Source: Bacillus sp. JCM 19058
GTDB lineage: Bacteria > Bacillota > Bacilli > Bacillales_H > Bacillaceae_D
Assembly (NCBI GenBank): GCA_001310555.1
Contig: BAXO01000026.1
Coordinates: 1-57,126, forward strand
Length of the DNA: 57,126 nt
Reading direction: 5' to 3'
Shown here piece after piece: positions 1 through 9,486 of the stretch (its first letter is position 1; each line of letters starts with the position of its first letter). Below the pieces are notes generated by a model. The model did no database searches. It saw nothing but the letters and a program-made list of their open reading frames with translations, and was not told where the DNA came from. The translations under genes and the position numbers were made by a program.

Positions 1-1152
1 GATCAACTGGTCCAATAAAATCTGTATCATCGCCAACTCGATCAAATACATAGTTGTTAAGTTTATCGCTTGGTGTTCAACATCATTATAGTCAGCAAAC
101 ACAACTTCAAACTCCTTTTTCTCACCCGAACGCACTAAAATGTCATAATATAAATTGGAAAAATCAAATCCATTAGCCGCATCGATCATTGGGGCGGTCT
201 CTTGTACTTGACCATCACTCATTGTCCAACCGAGACCAAAAATAAATGTTGAAAAACCAGCCATATCATAATCTCGATCGTTTTTAATAACAAATTTCGT
301 TTTTATAAAAGAATTGCAGTTTCGCTCTTCAACCGTACAAAATTTCTCAATTGGAACGCCGTCATATTCATCTAATCTTTCAGCTTTCTCAAGGGTAACG
401 CTTAATCCATTGACATTATAGGTCGTTCCAAGTTCATCATGCCGATCAAGGCGATCTGTATAGGGGATGAGCAAATTACTATCTACTATCGGCGCACTAT
501 TTATATTTCGTATTTCATTCATGTTTACATTTTCAAAATCAACTGTTTCCCATTCAGTTTCATATTGCTCTCTCGTTACTGCCTCAGCAATAATAATATT
601 ATTAATACCACTATAATGTTCAATGCTAGCATTAGCTTTTATTGGATAAGACCATTCAACCGTATGTACATCATATTCTTGATTATCGTATTCAAATAAG
701 AAATCCAATACCTTTTTCGTATCTTTTAACCGTTCAATATAAGTTGCTTCAGGATCTTTCTCAATATCTCCTAATAATGTTACGGACAACCCGTTTATTT
801 CATTATCATTGTCATCAAACCGAGAGATTTCAGATACTAAATGGCGTGGTTCTTTATAAAACCGCATTAATTCATCGTCCATTTCTCGTTTATCAAGTAC
901 ATAGTAATCATCTGCTACTAGTGTAGAATCAATATTAGCAGTTTCACCGAACTCTTTTAGTAAGAATTCCGCTGCATCCCTTGGGAATCCCTCTGCAAGT
1001 TCGCTTAATTCCCTCTCCTGTTGTTCTGTCAACTCACTTTTGTTCGCTGTTTCTTCTTTAGTAATTTCTTTAGCATGATCTTTCGGGTCACTACATCCAA
1101 CCGATATAACAAGTATGGTCAATATAAGTCCGTAAAATATAAATTTTTTCAT
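1..1152 (-). CDS. Acidic lipoprotein, 3' end beyond the window
   Basis: Begins at an ATG whose first residues are MKKFIFYGLILTILVISVGC, a type II signal peptide with a VGC lipobox, so the mature protein should be lipid-anchored outside the membrane. The ribosome site GGTGAGG precedes the start. About 380 codons are open to the window edge. The mature part is rich in Asp and Glu, as in exported proteins of alkaliphiles. I recognise no family. Near positions 60-85 the better-looking frame changes (downstream it reads DKLNNYVFDRVGDDTDFIGP), so a one-base frameshift is likely there. It is read away from the following genes and stands alone. Confidence 0.75.
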   Translation of the reverse strand, partial: MKKFIFYGLILTILVISVGCSDPKDHAKEITKEETANKSELTEQQERELSELAEGFPRDAAEFLLKEFGETANIDSTLVADDYYVLDKREMDDELMRFYKEPRHLVSEISRFDDNDNEINGLSVTLLGDIEKDPEATYIERLKDTKKVLDFLFEYDNQEYDVHTVEWSYPIKANASIEHYSGINNIIIAEAVTREQYETEWETVDFENVNMNEIRNINSAPIVDSNLLIPYTDRLDRHDELGTTYNVNGLSVTLEKAERLDEYDGVPIEKFCTVEERNCNSFIKTKFVIKNDRDYDMAGFSTFIFGLGWTMSDGQVQETAPMIDAANGFDFSNLYYDILVRSGEKKEFEVVFADYNDVEHQAINLTTMYLIELAMIQILLDQLI

Positions 1153-1249
1153 CTCATTCCTCACCTTTCTATTTCACTCTGCCGATGCGTCTTGAAAAAA
1201 AATTATATACTACAGCCCATGTTTTGTAAAAAAAAGTCTTCAATTTTCT

Positions 1250-1501
1250 GTGATACTGTTCAGAACAAAAGATTTTGACCATAATCGAGGTTTTGACGTA
1301 TACTGCTATGCCGCTGAATTCATTCATTTTGCTGTTGAAAAGGTGCAAGTCCATCGATGGTCTCCTGATGCGATATGTAGGTATGTGAACACCTACAAAC
1401 TTTTTGAAGAAGCCAAGGTTTGCACCAAGACAATCTATCACATTAACCTTGGTGTGCTCCCAGTAAAGAATATAGACCTCCCTTTGAAAGTCAGCAGGTA
1501 G
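1250..1501 (+). pseudogene. IS30-family transposase remnant
   Basis: An 83-codon open stretch carries pieces typical of IS30-type transposases: WSPDAIC, then CTKTIYHINLGVLPVKNIDL, then a basic end. In intact members this part follows the N-terminal helix-turn-helix and precedes the DDE domain. Neither the N-terminus nor the catalytic domain is present here, and I see no flanking inverted repeats. It is a decayed scrap between the divergent lipoprotein gene and the kinase-like gene. The family call is from remembered motifs only. Confidence 0.6.
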
Positions 1502-1565
1502 ACGAAGCTCCTGACATTTGAGTAGGAGGGAGTAAGAAATAGTATGTATCTGAAGGGGTGGTTAT

Positions 1566-2201
1566 TTGATCCAGGGAATAATTATTGAAGGATTGTCAAC
1601 GGCAGGTAAAACATCCCTATTGTCCGCGTTAAAGAAAGTACATAGTCAGACTCCAAATGTCCAGAGAACAATGATTTCAGTAAGTGAGCACTATTCACAG
1701 GTTCTTCATCAAGATCATGGTCAGTTACGATCCATGCAACAGAATGAACATATCGAATTATTAAAGCTTCATGTTGATTACCTCGAACTACTACATAATT
1801 GGAATTACTCTCTTGGTCATACCAATTTAACAAGTGGTGTGTTTTATATATTGGAGAGATTCCATTTAAATCATCGTGGTGCATATGGAAGTAGTACGGA
1901 AATAGAGGCGTTGGAGCAACGATTATCAAAACTAAATGCCCAATGTGTACTCTTAACGTTGTCACCGGATGCAGTTGAGCCTAGGTTTATTGTAAGTCGC
2001 GGTGAAGACTGGAAGTCATATATATTGAAAGATCATTCATCAGTTACTGAAGCATGTGAAAAGTTCTTGGCGGATCAAGAAAAATTGCGTACGTGTGCGA
2101 AACAATCCTTAGTTCCTATGATGGAGATCAACACAGATAATGCAGAGTGGGAGGACTATGGACGGCAGTTATTAACAAAGCTAATAGGTGCTTCTCTCTA
2201 A
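1566..2201 (+). CDS. P-loop kinase-like protein (nucleoside or thymidylate kinase fold)
   Basis: A 211-residue protein starting at TTG, placed by the strong ribosome site AAGGGGTGG seven bases upstream. Residues 8-16 form a Walker A loop, GLSTAGKTS, right after a first beta strand (GIIIE). A later ERFH segment near residue 95 sits where deoxynucleoside and thymidylate kinases have their D/E-R-F motif. The size and layout fit a small-molecule kinase, but the substrate cannot be read. There is no intact operon partner; an IS30 scrap lies upstream and a terminator hairpin follows. It may be an accessory, transferred gene. It has no frameshift. Confidence 0.6.
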   Translation: MIQGIIIEGLSTAGKTSLLSALKKVHSQTPNVQRTMISVSEHYSQVLHQDHGQLRSMQQNEHIELLKLHVDYLELLHNWNYSLGHTNLTSGVFYILERFHLNHRGAYGSSTEIEALEQRLSKLNAQCVLLTLSPDAVEPRFIVSRGEDWKSYILKDHSSVTEACEKFLADQEKLRTCAKQSLVPMMEINTDNAEWEDYGRQLLTKLIGASL

Positions 2202-2588
2202 AAAGAGAGCATAAATGCTCTTCCGAAATATCAGCCAATAGGAGCTTCTTCTTACTAAATGGCTCTTTAATAGTGAAACGAACCAAGCCTAGTTCCTAAA
2301 TTAATGCTTAGGAATTGGGCTTTTAACCTTTAGAAGCCCCTCAATTTTCTAGTCCCTAGAAGCGTGAAATCAACGTCAGTACTTCGCTCACGATAGTTTT
2401 TGCTTATAAGGTAATACGAGCGAACGAGCTATTACCCGCAACAAGAGCTCGAATTATTAAGGATTTGGACAGTTCATTTGAAAAAAAAGCTAGAAAAGCA
2501 ACGAGCCGTAGAATATGATGAACAAGGAATGAAAGGAGAACAAGAGGAAAAGCTAATCGTAAAATATTTAAGGTTAGGAGATATACAT
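2202..2588. other. Intergenic stretch before bpsA
   Basis: Contains the terminator at 2285-2324. I see no other structured element or gene. The reading frame of bpsA stays open upstream to 2478 but lacks a ribosome site there. Confidence 0.6.
2285..2324. terminator. Terminator hairpin after the kinase-like gene
   Basis: Arms AAGCCTAGTTCCTAA and TTAGGAATTGGGCTT pair over 15 positions with two G-U pairs, around a short loop, and end in TTTT. The arms are preceded by few A residues on the other side, so it probably serves the plus-strand gene. Confidence 0.65.
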
Positions 2589-3687
2589 ATGTCCTCTATT
2601 CTCTCAGTCAGTACATTTACACCTCCCCATCGGTTAAGGCAGGAAACGACGATGGAATTTGCTAGAGAGCTCTTTAGTGAGAGCTACACCGATATCGAAA
2701 GACTGTTGACCGTTTTTTCCAACGGGCAGATCGATGAACGGTATTTCGCAGTACCGATTCATTGGTTCGAAAAAAAACCGCTCCTTGCAGGAACGAAACG
2801 ATTTGTATATTAAGCTTGGAACGGAGTTCGGCTCAGCTGCGATTCGCTCTTGCTTACATAGTCAGTTCTTGAATGAGCCGGTGTCCGAAAAAGAAATCGA
2901 CGCGATGATTGTCGTCTCAAGCTCGGGAATGGCGACACCGAGCCTTGATGCAAGGATGATGAACCAACTTCCATTTTCGATTCATACGAAGCGAATTCCG
3001 ATTTGGGGATTGGGCTGTGCTGGTGGAGCGGCAGGCTTGAGCCGGGCGTATGAATACTGTCGGGCGTTTCCGGAGGAAAATGTTCTCGTCGTTTGCATCG
3101 AATTATGTAGTTTGACCTTTCAGCGGAATGATCATTCTAAAAGCAACCTAATCGGTACATCTTTATTTGCCGACGGCGTCTCGTGTACGCTCGTGTCTGG
3201 GGAGCATTCCGCTCTGCTCAAGCGTGTCGCTAAACCGGTACGACCAGTCGTAAAGGCCGTTCATTCGACATTAATGCCTAATTCGGAAGAAGTGATGGGC
3301 TGGGAAGTGAAGGATTCCGGTCTCCATGTCGTTTTCTCGAAAAGCATTCCAGCCGTTGTCGAGAAATGGTTAAAGCCGAATGTTGAACAGTTCTTGCAAG
3401 GGCAAGGCCTTGAGCTTGGACAAGTCGATGCATTCATTGCACATCCTGGTGGAAAAAAAAGGTACTGGAAGCTTACGAAAAGGCCTTGTCATTGCCGAAG
3501 GAAAAAAACGGAACAATCGCGCAAGGTTTTGAGAGCAAACGGCAATATGTCGTCGCCGACCGTGATGTATGTTCTAAAGCAGTTTATGGAGCAGCGGCGA
3601 GAGCCAGGTGATTATGGGTTAGTGACGGCGCTTGGACCCGGCTTTTGTTCAGAGCTTGCCCTTCTGCAATGGGAGGCGATTCATTAA
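2589..3687 (+). CDS. bpsA: Type III polyketide synthase (alkylpyrone synthase)
   Basis: A chalcone-synthase-like enzyme that condenses malonyl-CoA units on fatty acyl-CoA starters to make alkylpyrones. All three catalytic residues are visible: Cys in GLGCAGGAAG, His in IAHPGGKK, and Asn in NGNMSSPTVMYVL. The start ATG at 2589 has AGGAG nine bases upstream. The frame is broken at the A8 run near 2769-2776, where two reading frames of the same protein meet. A local shift also lies between the A8 run near 3453 and the A7 run near 3500, restoring the frame. Corrected length is about 365 residues, normal for the family. The stop overlaps the start of the next gene (TAATG), so the two are translationally coupled. 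Confidence 0.88.
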
Positions 3688-4250
3688 TGGCTGTTGAGTA
3701 TGTGTTGATTGGTGCTGTCGTTTTGCAACGGATCGTTGAGGTGATTATTGCTCAAAAAAAATGCGAACTGGATTAAGCAGCAAGGAGGATATGAGACGGG
3801 GAGAGAGCATTATTTCTTGCTCGTCGCTCTCCACATTTTGTTTTTTATATCGCTGCTGCTAGAGGTGCACTTTTTTTGAGCGGACGATAGCTGCATGGGC
3901 GATTATTCCTTCGGTTTTGTTTTTGCTTGCTCAAGCCGGTCGTTGCTGGGCTTTACTTTCGCTCGGGCGCTTTTGGAATACGAGAATTATGATATTGCCA
4001 CATGCAAAAGTCGTCGCAAGGGGCCCTTACCGCTATATTCGTCATCCAAACTATGCCGTTGTAATGATCGAAATTATTGCGCTGCCTCTTATTTTCCAAG
4101 CATACGTTACTGCGCTCGTATTTACACTGTTGAATGGACTCGTCCTTTCAATCAGAATTAAGGAGGAGGAGAAGGCGTTAAAGCAGGCGACTAATTACAG
4201 TCAAGTGTTTGAGGGGCGCCGCCGTTTTTTTACCGAAATACGAAAAGTGA
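3687..4250 (+). CDS. bpsB: Isoprenylcysteine carboxyl methyltransferase-like protein (alkylpyrone methyltransferase)
   Basis: A polytopic membrane methyltransferase of the ICMT family. The hallmark C-terminal motif is GPYRYIRHPNY, followed by two hydrophobic segments and an RIKEEEKAL tail. In Bacillus the partner of bpsA O-methylates its alkylpyrones, and the direct coupling here (TAATG) supports that. Single-base errors occur at the A8 run near 3755, in the T run near 3873-3879 and in the T7 run near 4234-4240. With the last corrected the protein ends RRFLPKYEK and stops at 4248-4250, giving about 187 residues. Confidence 0.85.
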
Positions 4251-4261
4251 GGAGAGGACCA

Positions 4262-4473
4262 TTGACAAAGCAAAGGAAAAAAAAGCTTCGAGGTAGGAGA
4301 AGGGGAAACATTATCCGCTTGCTTGGCACGGATGAATGCCGAAGGCTATACTCCGAGCAAGCGGATTGAGAAGCCTGTCTTTGAAGAGAAAAAGAAAAAT
4401 GGAACTATTGAATACGTACCTGTCCGTCAAAAAAATCATTTTTGAAGCGGTTTTAAAAGAAGACGAACAATGA
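4262..4473 (+). CDS. yebG: NETI-motif small protein
   Basis: After removing one A from the run near 4280 and one from the A7 run near 4430, a protein of about 70 residues appears. It contains FEVGEGETLSACLARM, then GYTPSKRIEKPVF, and ends FEAVLKEDEQ. The GETL...CLARM segment corresponds to the NETI motif of YebG, which in B. subtilis also lies just upstream of purE. The function is unknown. A TTG start at 4262 has GAGGAGAGG upstream. The 3' end of the gene overlaps the first PurR box, so the operator of the purine operon is built into its last codons. Confidence 0.75.
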
Positions 4474-4534
4474 TTGATAAGAGTGGTTAAATGTTCGACT
4501 TTTTATTGACAATCGTCGAAAATATCGGTAAGAT
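4459..4534 (+). promoter_or_regulatory. purE promoter with two PurR boxes
   Basis: A sigma-A promoter: TTGACA at 4506-4511, a 17-bp spacer, and TAAGAT at 4529-4534. Upstream are two inverted PurBox-like sites, one centred on CGAAC (4464-4468) and one on GTTCG (4493-4497). They are 24 bases apart, the same spacing I recall for the B. subtilis pur operon. Box 2 (AATGTTCGACTTT) matches about 11 of 13 consensus positions and box 1 about 10 of 13. PurR would repress from here when PRPP is low. Confidence 0.85.
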
Positions 4535-4566
4535 TGAGGAGGAAAAGAACAGAAATCAAAATAATA

Positions 4567-4635
4567 CCTCGTATAATTTTGGGGATATGGCCCATAAGTT
4601 TCTACCTGTTCACCGAAAATGAGCGGACTATGAGG
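4567..4635 (+). promoter_or_regulatory. Guanine riboswitch aptamer (purine riboswitch)
   Basis: All conserved purine-aptamer segments are present in order: TATAAT, GGATATGG, GTTTCTACC, CCGAAAAT and GACTATG. P1 is a perfect 7-bp helix, CCTCGTA with TATGAGG. The specificity base in GACTATG is C, which reads guanine or hypoxanthine (adenine switches have U there). It lies in the purE leader upstream of an intrinsic terminator, so guanine should turn the operon off. Confidence 0.95.
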
Positions 4636-4754
4636 GAAAGTGTTTTACGAGTGTTCAAAATGGTCATTGCAGACGTTTTTGTGACGTTTTTTTTGGACAT
4701 CTTTTAATCGATTCCGTGCCTTCCTAGGTCTGGGGTTTGCTTTGGCATCCCATG

Positions 4755-4820
4755 AAGCGCAGAATTAGCTTACTTTCTCTCGAAATGCAGAAAAAGAAAA
4801 CTAATTCTGCGCTTTTGTTG
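4755..4820 (+). terminator. Riboswitch-controlled leader terminator
   Basis: Perfect 14-bp stem between AAGCGCAGAATTAG (4755-4768) and CTAATTCTGCGCTT (4801-4814), followed by TTGTTG. Its loop carries ACTTTCTCTC (4772-4781), which can pair with GAGGGAAAGT (4632-4641) at the 3' side of the aptamer P1. That alternative helix is a plausible antiterminator. Confidence 0.85.
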
Positions 4821-4870
4821 TGTAAAAGTGGAGTGGAAGAAAAGTAAAGTGATGAAGAGAGGGAGAAATT

Positions 4871-5356
4871 ATGAAGCCTGTTGTCGGCGTGATTATGGGG
4901 AGTACTTCTGACTGGGACACGATGAGCCATACGTGTAGGGTGCTTGACGAATTGAGAATTCCTTATGAGAAAAAGGTCGTGTCGGCACACCGTACGCCCG
5001 ATTTGATGTATCGTTATGCAGAAGAAGCAGAGGCAAGAGGTTTAAAAACAATTATTGCCGGAGCCGGGGGCGCTGCTCACTTGCCGGGAATGGTTGCTGC
5101 GAAAACCGTATTACCTGTTATCGGTGTCCCTGTTCAATCGAAAGCACTTCAAGGGCTTGATTCCTTACTGTCAATCGTGCAAATGCCGGGTGGTGTTCCG
5201 GTTGCAACGGTAGCCATAGGAAAGGCTGGGGCAACGAATGCCGGTTTACTTGCGGCGCAAATCATCGGTGCGTTTGATCCAGACGTACAAGCGAGATTAC
5301 TAGACAGAAGAAAGAAAACAGAACAGGCTGTGCTAGAAAGCAGTGATACGCTATGA
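4871..5356 (+). CDS. purE: N5-carboxyaminoimidazole ribonucleotide mutase
   Basis: Class I PurE, 161 residues, intact. It converts N5-CAIR made by PurK to CAIR in purine synthesis. The N-terminal [12 protein letters not shown], the SAHRTPD loop and the [13 protein letters not shown] loop are the substrate-binding signatures. AGAGAGGGAG precedes the ATG. First gene of the operon; its stop overlaps the purK start (ATGA at 5353). Confidence 0.97.
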   Translation: MKPVVGVIMGSTSDWDTMSHTCRVLDELRIPYEKKVVSAHRTPDLMYRYAEEAEARGLKTIIAGAGGAAHLPGMVAAKTVLPVIGVPVQSKALQGLDSLLSIVQMPGGVPVATVAIGKAGATNAGLLAAQIIGAFDPDVQARLLDRRKKTEQAVLESSDTL

Positions 5357-6502
5357 GTCGATGCATTCAACCAGGCTCTACAATCGGAATTATCGGCGGG
5401 GGGCAGCTTGGCCGGATGATGGCGCTTGCTGCTAAGCAGATGGGCTATCGAATTGCCGTCTTGGAGCCGACTCCTGACTCTCCCTGTGCCCAGGTCGCAG
5501 ATGTTGTCGTTGAGGCCGCCTACAATGAACGGGAGGGGGCTCTTCAGCTCGCAAATGTGTCAGATCTTATTACATATGAATTTGAAAATATTGACGAAAA
5601 TACGGCGAGCTGGCTTGCTGAACAAAGCTATTTTCCGCAAGGGCACAAGCTGCTACACCTCACTCAGAACCGGCTGCGCGAAAAGGAGACGATTGAGGCG
5701 CAACGGTTTCAGGTCGCTCCCTTCACCGCCATTCGTTCTGAAAAAGATGTGGCTGGGGCTGCCGAACGAATTGGCTTTCCGGCAGTATTGAAGACGTGTG
5801 AAGGTGGGTACGACGGGAAAGGACAAGCGCTTGTTCATAGCCTAGAGGAGCTGGAAACGCAGCCTCAGCCTTACTGGCACACGGTGAGCTGGTACTAGAG
5901 GCATTCGTCCGCTTTCGCCGCGAGATTTCGGTTATTGTCTCACGTTCAACGAGCGGAGAGGCGAGGGCATTGCCGGTGGCTGAAAACATTCATCGCAATA
6001 GCATTCTCTATCAGTCGATCGTACCGGCGCGAGAATCAGAAGCGCTTCAGGCAGAAGCGAGACGGCTTGCGCTCCGTCTGGCCAAAGGGCTTGACATGGT
6101 TGGCACGCTTGCTGTTGAGTTATTCGTCACGGAGGATGGTGAGCTATTCGTTAATGAGCTGGCACCACGCCTCATAATTCGGGCCATTATTCGATTGAAG
6201 CCTGTGAAACGTCGCAATTTGAACAGCACATTCGCGCGATTTGCGGATTGCCGCTCGGGCCAACGACGCTGCATCGTCCAGTCGTTATGGAGAATATTCT
6301 TGGCGAACAGTTCGAAGGCGCGGTAGCCGGTTGTCGAAATTTGGGAGAAATTAAGCTTCATTTATACGGTAAAAAGGACGCCAAGCCAAAGCGAAAAATG
6401 GGCCACCTTACCGTCATGGCTGCTTCAACAGATGAAGCTCAAAAGCGTTTGCGCGCGTGGCAGGATGAAAATAAACTATCTGGAGGCGGAACGAATGATT
6501 GA
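5353..6502 (+). CDS. purK: 5-(carboxyamino)imidazole ribonucleotide synthase
   Basis: ATP-grasp enzyme that carboxylates AIR using ATP and bicarbonate. It begins with [16 protein letters not shown], a nucleotide-binding N-domain, followed by the ATP-grasp core ([17 protein letters not shown]) and [19 protein letters not shown]. Two one-base errors split it: near 5855-5870, after which the frame continues [16 protein letters not shown], and near 6168, where one C seems missing so that [14 protein letters not shown] is restored. Corrected length is about 383 residues. The 3' end overlaps purB by 8 bases. Confidence 0.93.
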
Positions 6503-7793
6503 ACGATATACACGGCCGGAAATGGGAGCGATTTGGACAGATGAAAACCGCTATCAGGCATGGCTTGAAGTCGAGATCGTTGCCTGTGAGGCTTGGGCCG
6601 AGATTGGTGAGATCCCGAAGGAAGACGTAAAGAAAATTCGTGAACATGCTAGCTTTGATATTAAACGCATTCTCGAAATAGAAGAAGAAACTCGGCACGA
6701 TGTAGTTGCCTTTACCCGCGCCGTTTCGGAGACGCTTGGGGATGAAAGGAAATGGGTTCATTACGGCTTGACCTCAACCGATGTCGTCGACACGGCGTTA
6801 TCTTATTTATTGAAGCAAGCTAATGCGATACTTCTTAAGGATTTGAATCGTTTTCTCGACATCTTGAAGGAAAAAGCCATCGAACATAAATTTACGGTTA
6901 TGATGGACGTACGCACGGTGTCCATGCTGAGCCAACAACGTTCGGACTGAAGCTAGCGCTTTGGTACGAAGAAATGAAACGGAACATTGAACGGTTTGAG
7001 CATGCAGCTGAAGGGGTGCGAGTCGGTAAATTATCGGGTGCTGTCGGGACTTATGCCAATATTGATCCGGCCATTGAACAATACGTTTGCGAAAAGCTCG
7101 GTCTGAAGGCCGCTCCAATCTCTACACAAACGCTGCAGCGTGACCGCCATGCCGAATATATGAGCGCTCTTGCCTTAATCGCAACTTCAATTGAAAAATT
7201 TTCGGTTGAAATACGCGGACTGCAAAAAAAGTGAAACGCGTGAGGTCGAAGAATTTTTTGCGAAAGGACAAAAAGGCTCATCAGCGATGCCGCATAAGCG
7301 GAACCCGATTGGCTCGGAGAATATGACTGGGATGGCACGTGTTATTCGTGGATACATGCTGACGGCTTACGAAAATGTTCCGCTTTGGCATGAGCGCGAT
7401 ATTTCTCATTCCTCGGCGGAGCGAGTCATTTTACCGGATGCGACAATCGCCTTGAACTATATGCTGAATCGGTTTGGCAGCATTGTTAAACAATTAACGG
7501 TTTTCCCTGAAAATATGAAGCGGAACATGACTCGTACCTATGGTCTAATTTACTCCCAACGCGTGTTGCTCACCTTAATCGACAAAGGGATGGTTCGTGA
7601 GGAAGCCTATGACCTTGTACAGCCGAAAGCGATGGAGGCATGGGAAAAAGGAATCCAATTCCGTGAGCTTATTGAAGCGGAGGAGAGAGTGACGGCTGTC
7701 CTTTCCCCAGCTGAAATTGCGGCTTGCTTTAACTACGATCATCATCTGAAGCATGTCGAAACTATTTTTGCCAGACTTGGACTGAACGAATAA
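6495..7793 (+). CDS. purB: Adenylosuccinate lyase
   Basis: Fumarase-superfamily lyase acting twice, on SAICAR and on adenylosuccinate. Visible signatures are the N-terminal [14 protein letters not shown], the catalytic loop [16 protein letters not shown], and the AEPTTFGLK segment after correction. Errors: one G is missing near 6906, so [16 protein letters not shown] is broken. One A too many lies in the run near 7224-7230. Corrected length is about 432 residues, usual for the family. GGAGG precedes the ATG inside the end of purK. Confidence 0.95.
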
Positions 7794-7819
7794 GACTATG
7801 GCACGAGCGGAGGGGCGAA

Positions 7820-8530
7820 ATGGAGAAACGAGCACTTTTATATGAAGGAAAGGCAAAAAAAATCTATCAAACAAATGATGACGAGCTGCTTTGGGTTAGC
7901 TACAAGGATGACGCGACTGCTTTTAATGGGGAGAAAAAGGATACATTGGCTGGCAAAGCCCGCTTAAACAATGAAATCTCAACTCGCATTTTTAAGTATT
8001 TGCAAGAGCATGCGCTGGAAAGTCACTTTGTCAAACGGTTGTCAGACACGGAGCAGCTCGTTCGGAAGGTAGAAATCGTACCGTTGGAAGTCGTTGTTCG
8101 GAATGTCGTTGCCGGAAGCATGGCAAAAAGGCTAGGAATTGAGGAAGGGACACCTTTGCCGCGCCCGCTCGTCGAATTTTATTACAAGGACGATCAACTG
8201 GGTGACCCGTTCATTTCTGAGGATCATATAGCGATTTTGCAAGCTGCTACTCCGGATGAGGTAGAAGTGTTGAAACAGCAGGCGTTGCTTGTTAATGAAC
8301 AGCTCGTGAAATTTTTTACTGCCATTCGTGTCAGGTTAATAGATTTTAAGCTCGAGTTTGGGCGGACGAAGGAAGGCACGCTTCTGCTGGCGGACGAAAT
8401 TTCGCCCGATACGTGCCGACTGTGGGACATTGAAACGAATGAACGGCTCGATAAGGATTTATTTCGCCGGAATCTCGGCAGCTTGCAGGATGGCTACCAG
8501 GAAATTCTGGCGCGAATCGAAAAGCTTTAA
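7820..8530 (+). CDS. purC: Phosphoribosylaminoimidazole-succinocarboxamide synthase
   Basis: SAICAR synthetase, 236 residues, intact. It joins aspartate to CAIR with ATP. Signatures are LLYEGKAKKIYQT at the N-terminus, VVRNVVAGSMAKRLGIEEG in the middle and LADEISPDTCRLWD near the C-terminus. GGAGGGG lies before the ATG. One of the few long genes here without a frameshift. Confidence 0.97.
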   Translation: MEKRALLYEGKAKKIYQTNDDELLWVSYKDDATAFNGEKKDTLAGKARLNNEISTRIFKYLQEHALESHFVKRLSDTEQLVRKVEIVPLEVVVRNVVAGSMAKRLGIEEGTPLPRPLVEFYYKDDQLGDPFISEDHIAILQAATPDEVEVLKQQALLVNEQLVKFFTAIRVRLIDFKLEFGRTKEGTLLLADEISPDTCRLWDIETNERLDKDLFRRNLGSLQDGYQEILARIEKL

Positions 8531-8556
8531 ACAGTTAACAATCAGGGAGGCGTATT

Positions 8557-8808
8557 ATGTACAAGGTGAAGGTGTTTGTAACGTTAAGAGAAAGTGTTCT
8601 AGATCCGCAGGGCGTTGCTGTCAAGAAGTCATTGCACGCGATGGCATACGATGAAGTGGAGGATGTACGGATTGGAAAATATATGGAGCTTACCGTTCAG
8701 ACGATCGACCATGTTGACGTACGTATAAAGGAAATGTGTGAAAAGCTTCTTGCCAATACAGTCATTGAAGACTACCGCTTTGAAATTGAGGAGGTTGTAT
8801 CGCCATGA
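8557..8808 (+). CDS. purS: Phosphoribosylformylglycinamidine synthase subunit PurS
   Basis: An 83-residue intact protein with the PurS pattern [21 protein letters not shown] near the start and a C-terminal YRFEIEEV. PurS bridges PurQ and PurL in the Bacillus-type FGAM synthase. AGGGAGG ribosome site; the last codons overlap the purQ start at 8805. Confidence 0.95.
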   Translation: MYKVKVFVTLRESVLDPQGVAVKKSLHAMAYDEVEDVRIGKYMELTVQTIDHVDVRIKEMCEKLLANTVIEDYRFEIEEVVSP

Positions 8809-9486
8809 GGTTTGCGGTAATCGTCTTCCCGGGGTCAAACTGTGATACGGATATGTTTCATGCGATCAAAGACGGGTTAGTGCCGAGGTTGAATATGTTT
8901 GGCATCAGGAAACGTCGCTGGACGGCTTTGACGGAATTTTACTACCTGGTGGTTTTTCGCACGGGGATTATTTGCGCTCAGGCGCCATTGCTCGCTTTGC
9001 TCCGGTCATGGAGGCTGTAATTCGGGCAGCCGAAAGCGGGAAACCGATTTTAGGTGTTTGCAATGGCTTTCAAATATTGCTGGAAGCTGGTTTATTGCCG
9101 GGAGCGATGAAGCGGAATCAAGATCTGAAGTTTATTTGCCGCCCGGTCGAGCTAAAGGTCGAAAATGCCGATACTTTGTTTACGAGTGGCTACGAGGAAG
9201 GAGAAATTGTCACGATTCCGGTTGCCATGGTGAAGGGAACTATGAATGTGATGAAGCGACACTTGTTCGTCTGGAAGAAAACAAGCAGGTCGTCTTCCGT
9301 TATGTCAACTCTCTGAATGGCTCACGCAATCATATCGCCGGTATTGTCAATGAAGCAGGCAATGTGCTTGGTATGATGCCGCACCCTGAGCGGGCTGTCG
9401 AAGCGTTGCTCGGAAGTGCGGATGGTTTACAGCTGTTTCAATCGATTTTACGAAATTGGAGGGAATCTCGTGTCGCTACTACTTGA
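8805..9486 (+). CDS. purQ: Phosphoribosylformylglycinamidine synthase, glutaminase subunit PurQ
   Basis: Class I glutamine amidotransferase that supplies ammonia to PurL. It starts [17 protein letters not shown]. After a shift near 8878-8890 it reads [18 protein letters not shown], then [11 protein letters not shown] with the nucleophile Cys, and [10 protein letters not shown] with the catalytic His and Glu. A second shift near 9230 (one C missing before ATGG) restores [10 protein letters not shown]. Corrected length is about 227 residues. It overlaps purL, whose GTG start lies at 9470. Confidence 0.93.

Noticed and set aside
4675..4705. An additional terminator (GTCA/TGAC before eight T) between aptamer and main terminator
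   Set aside because: The stem is only four base pairs and GC-poor compared with the perfect 14-bp stem at 4755.
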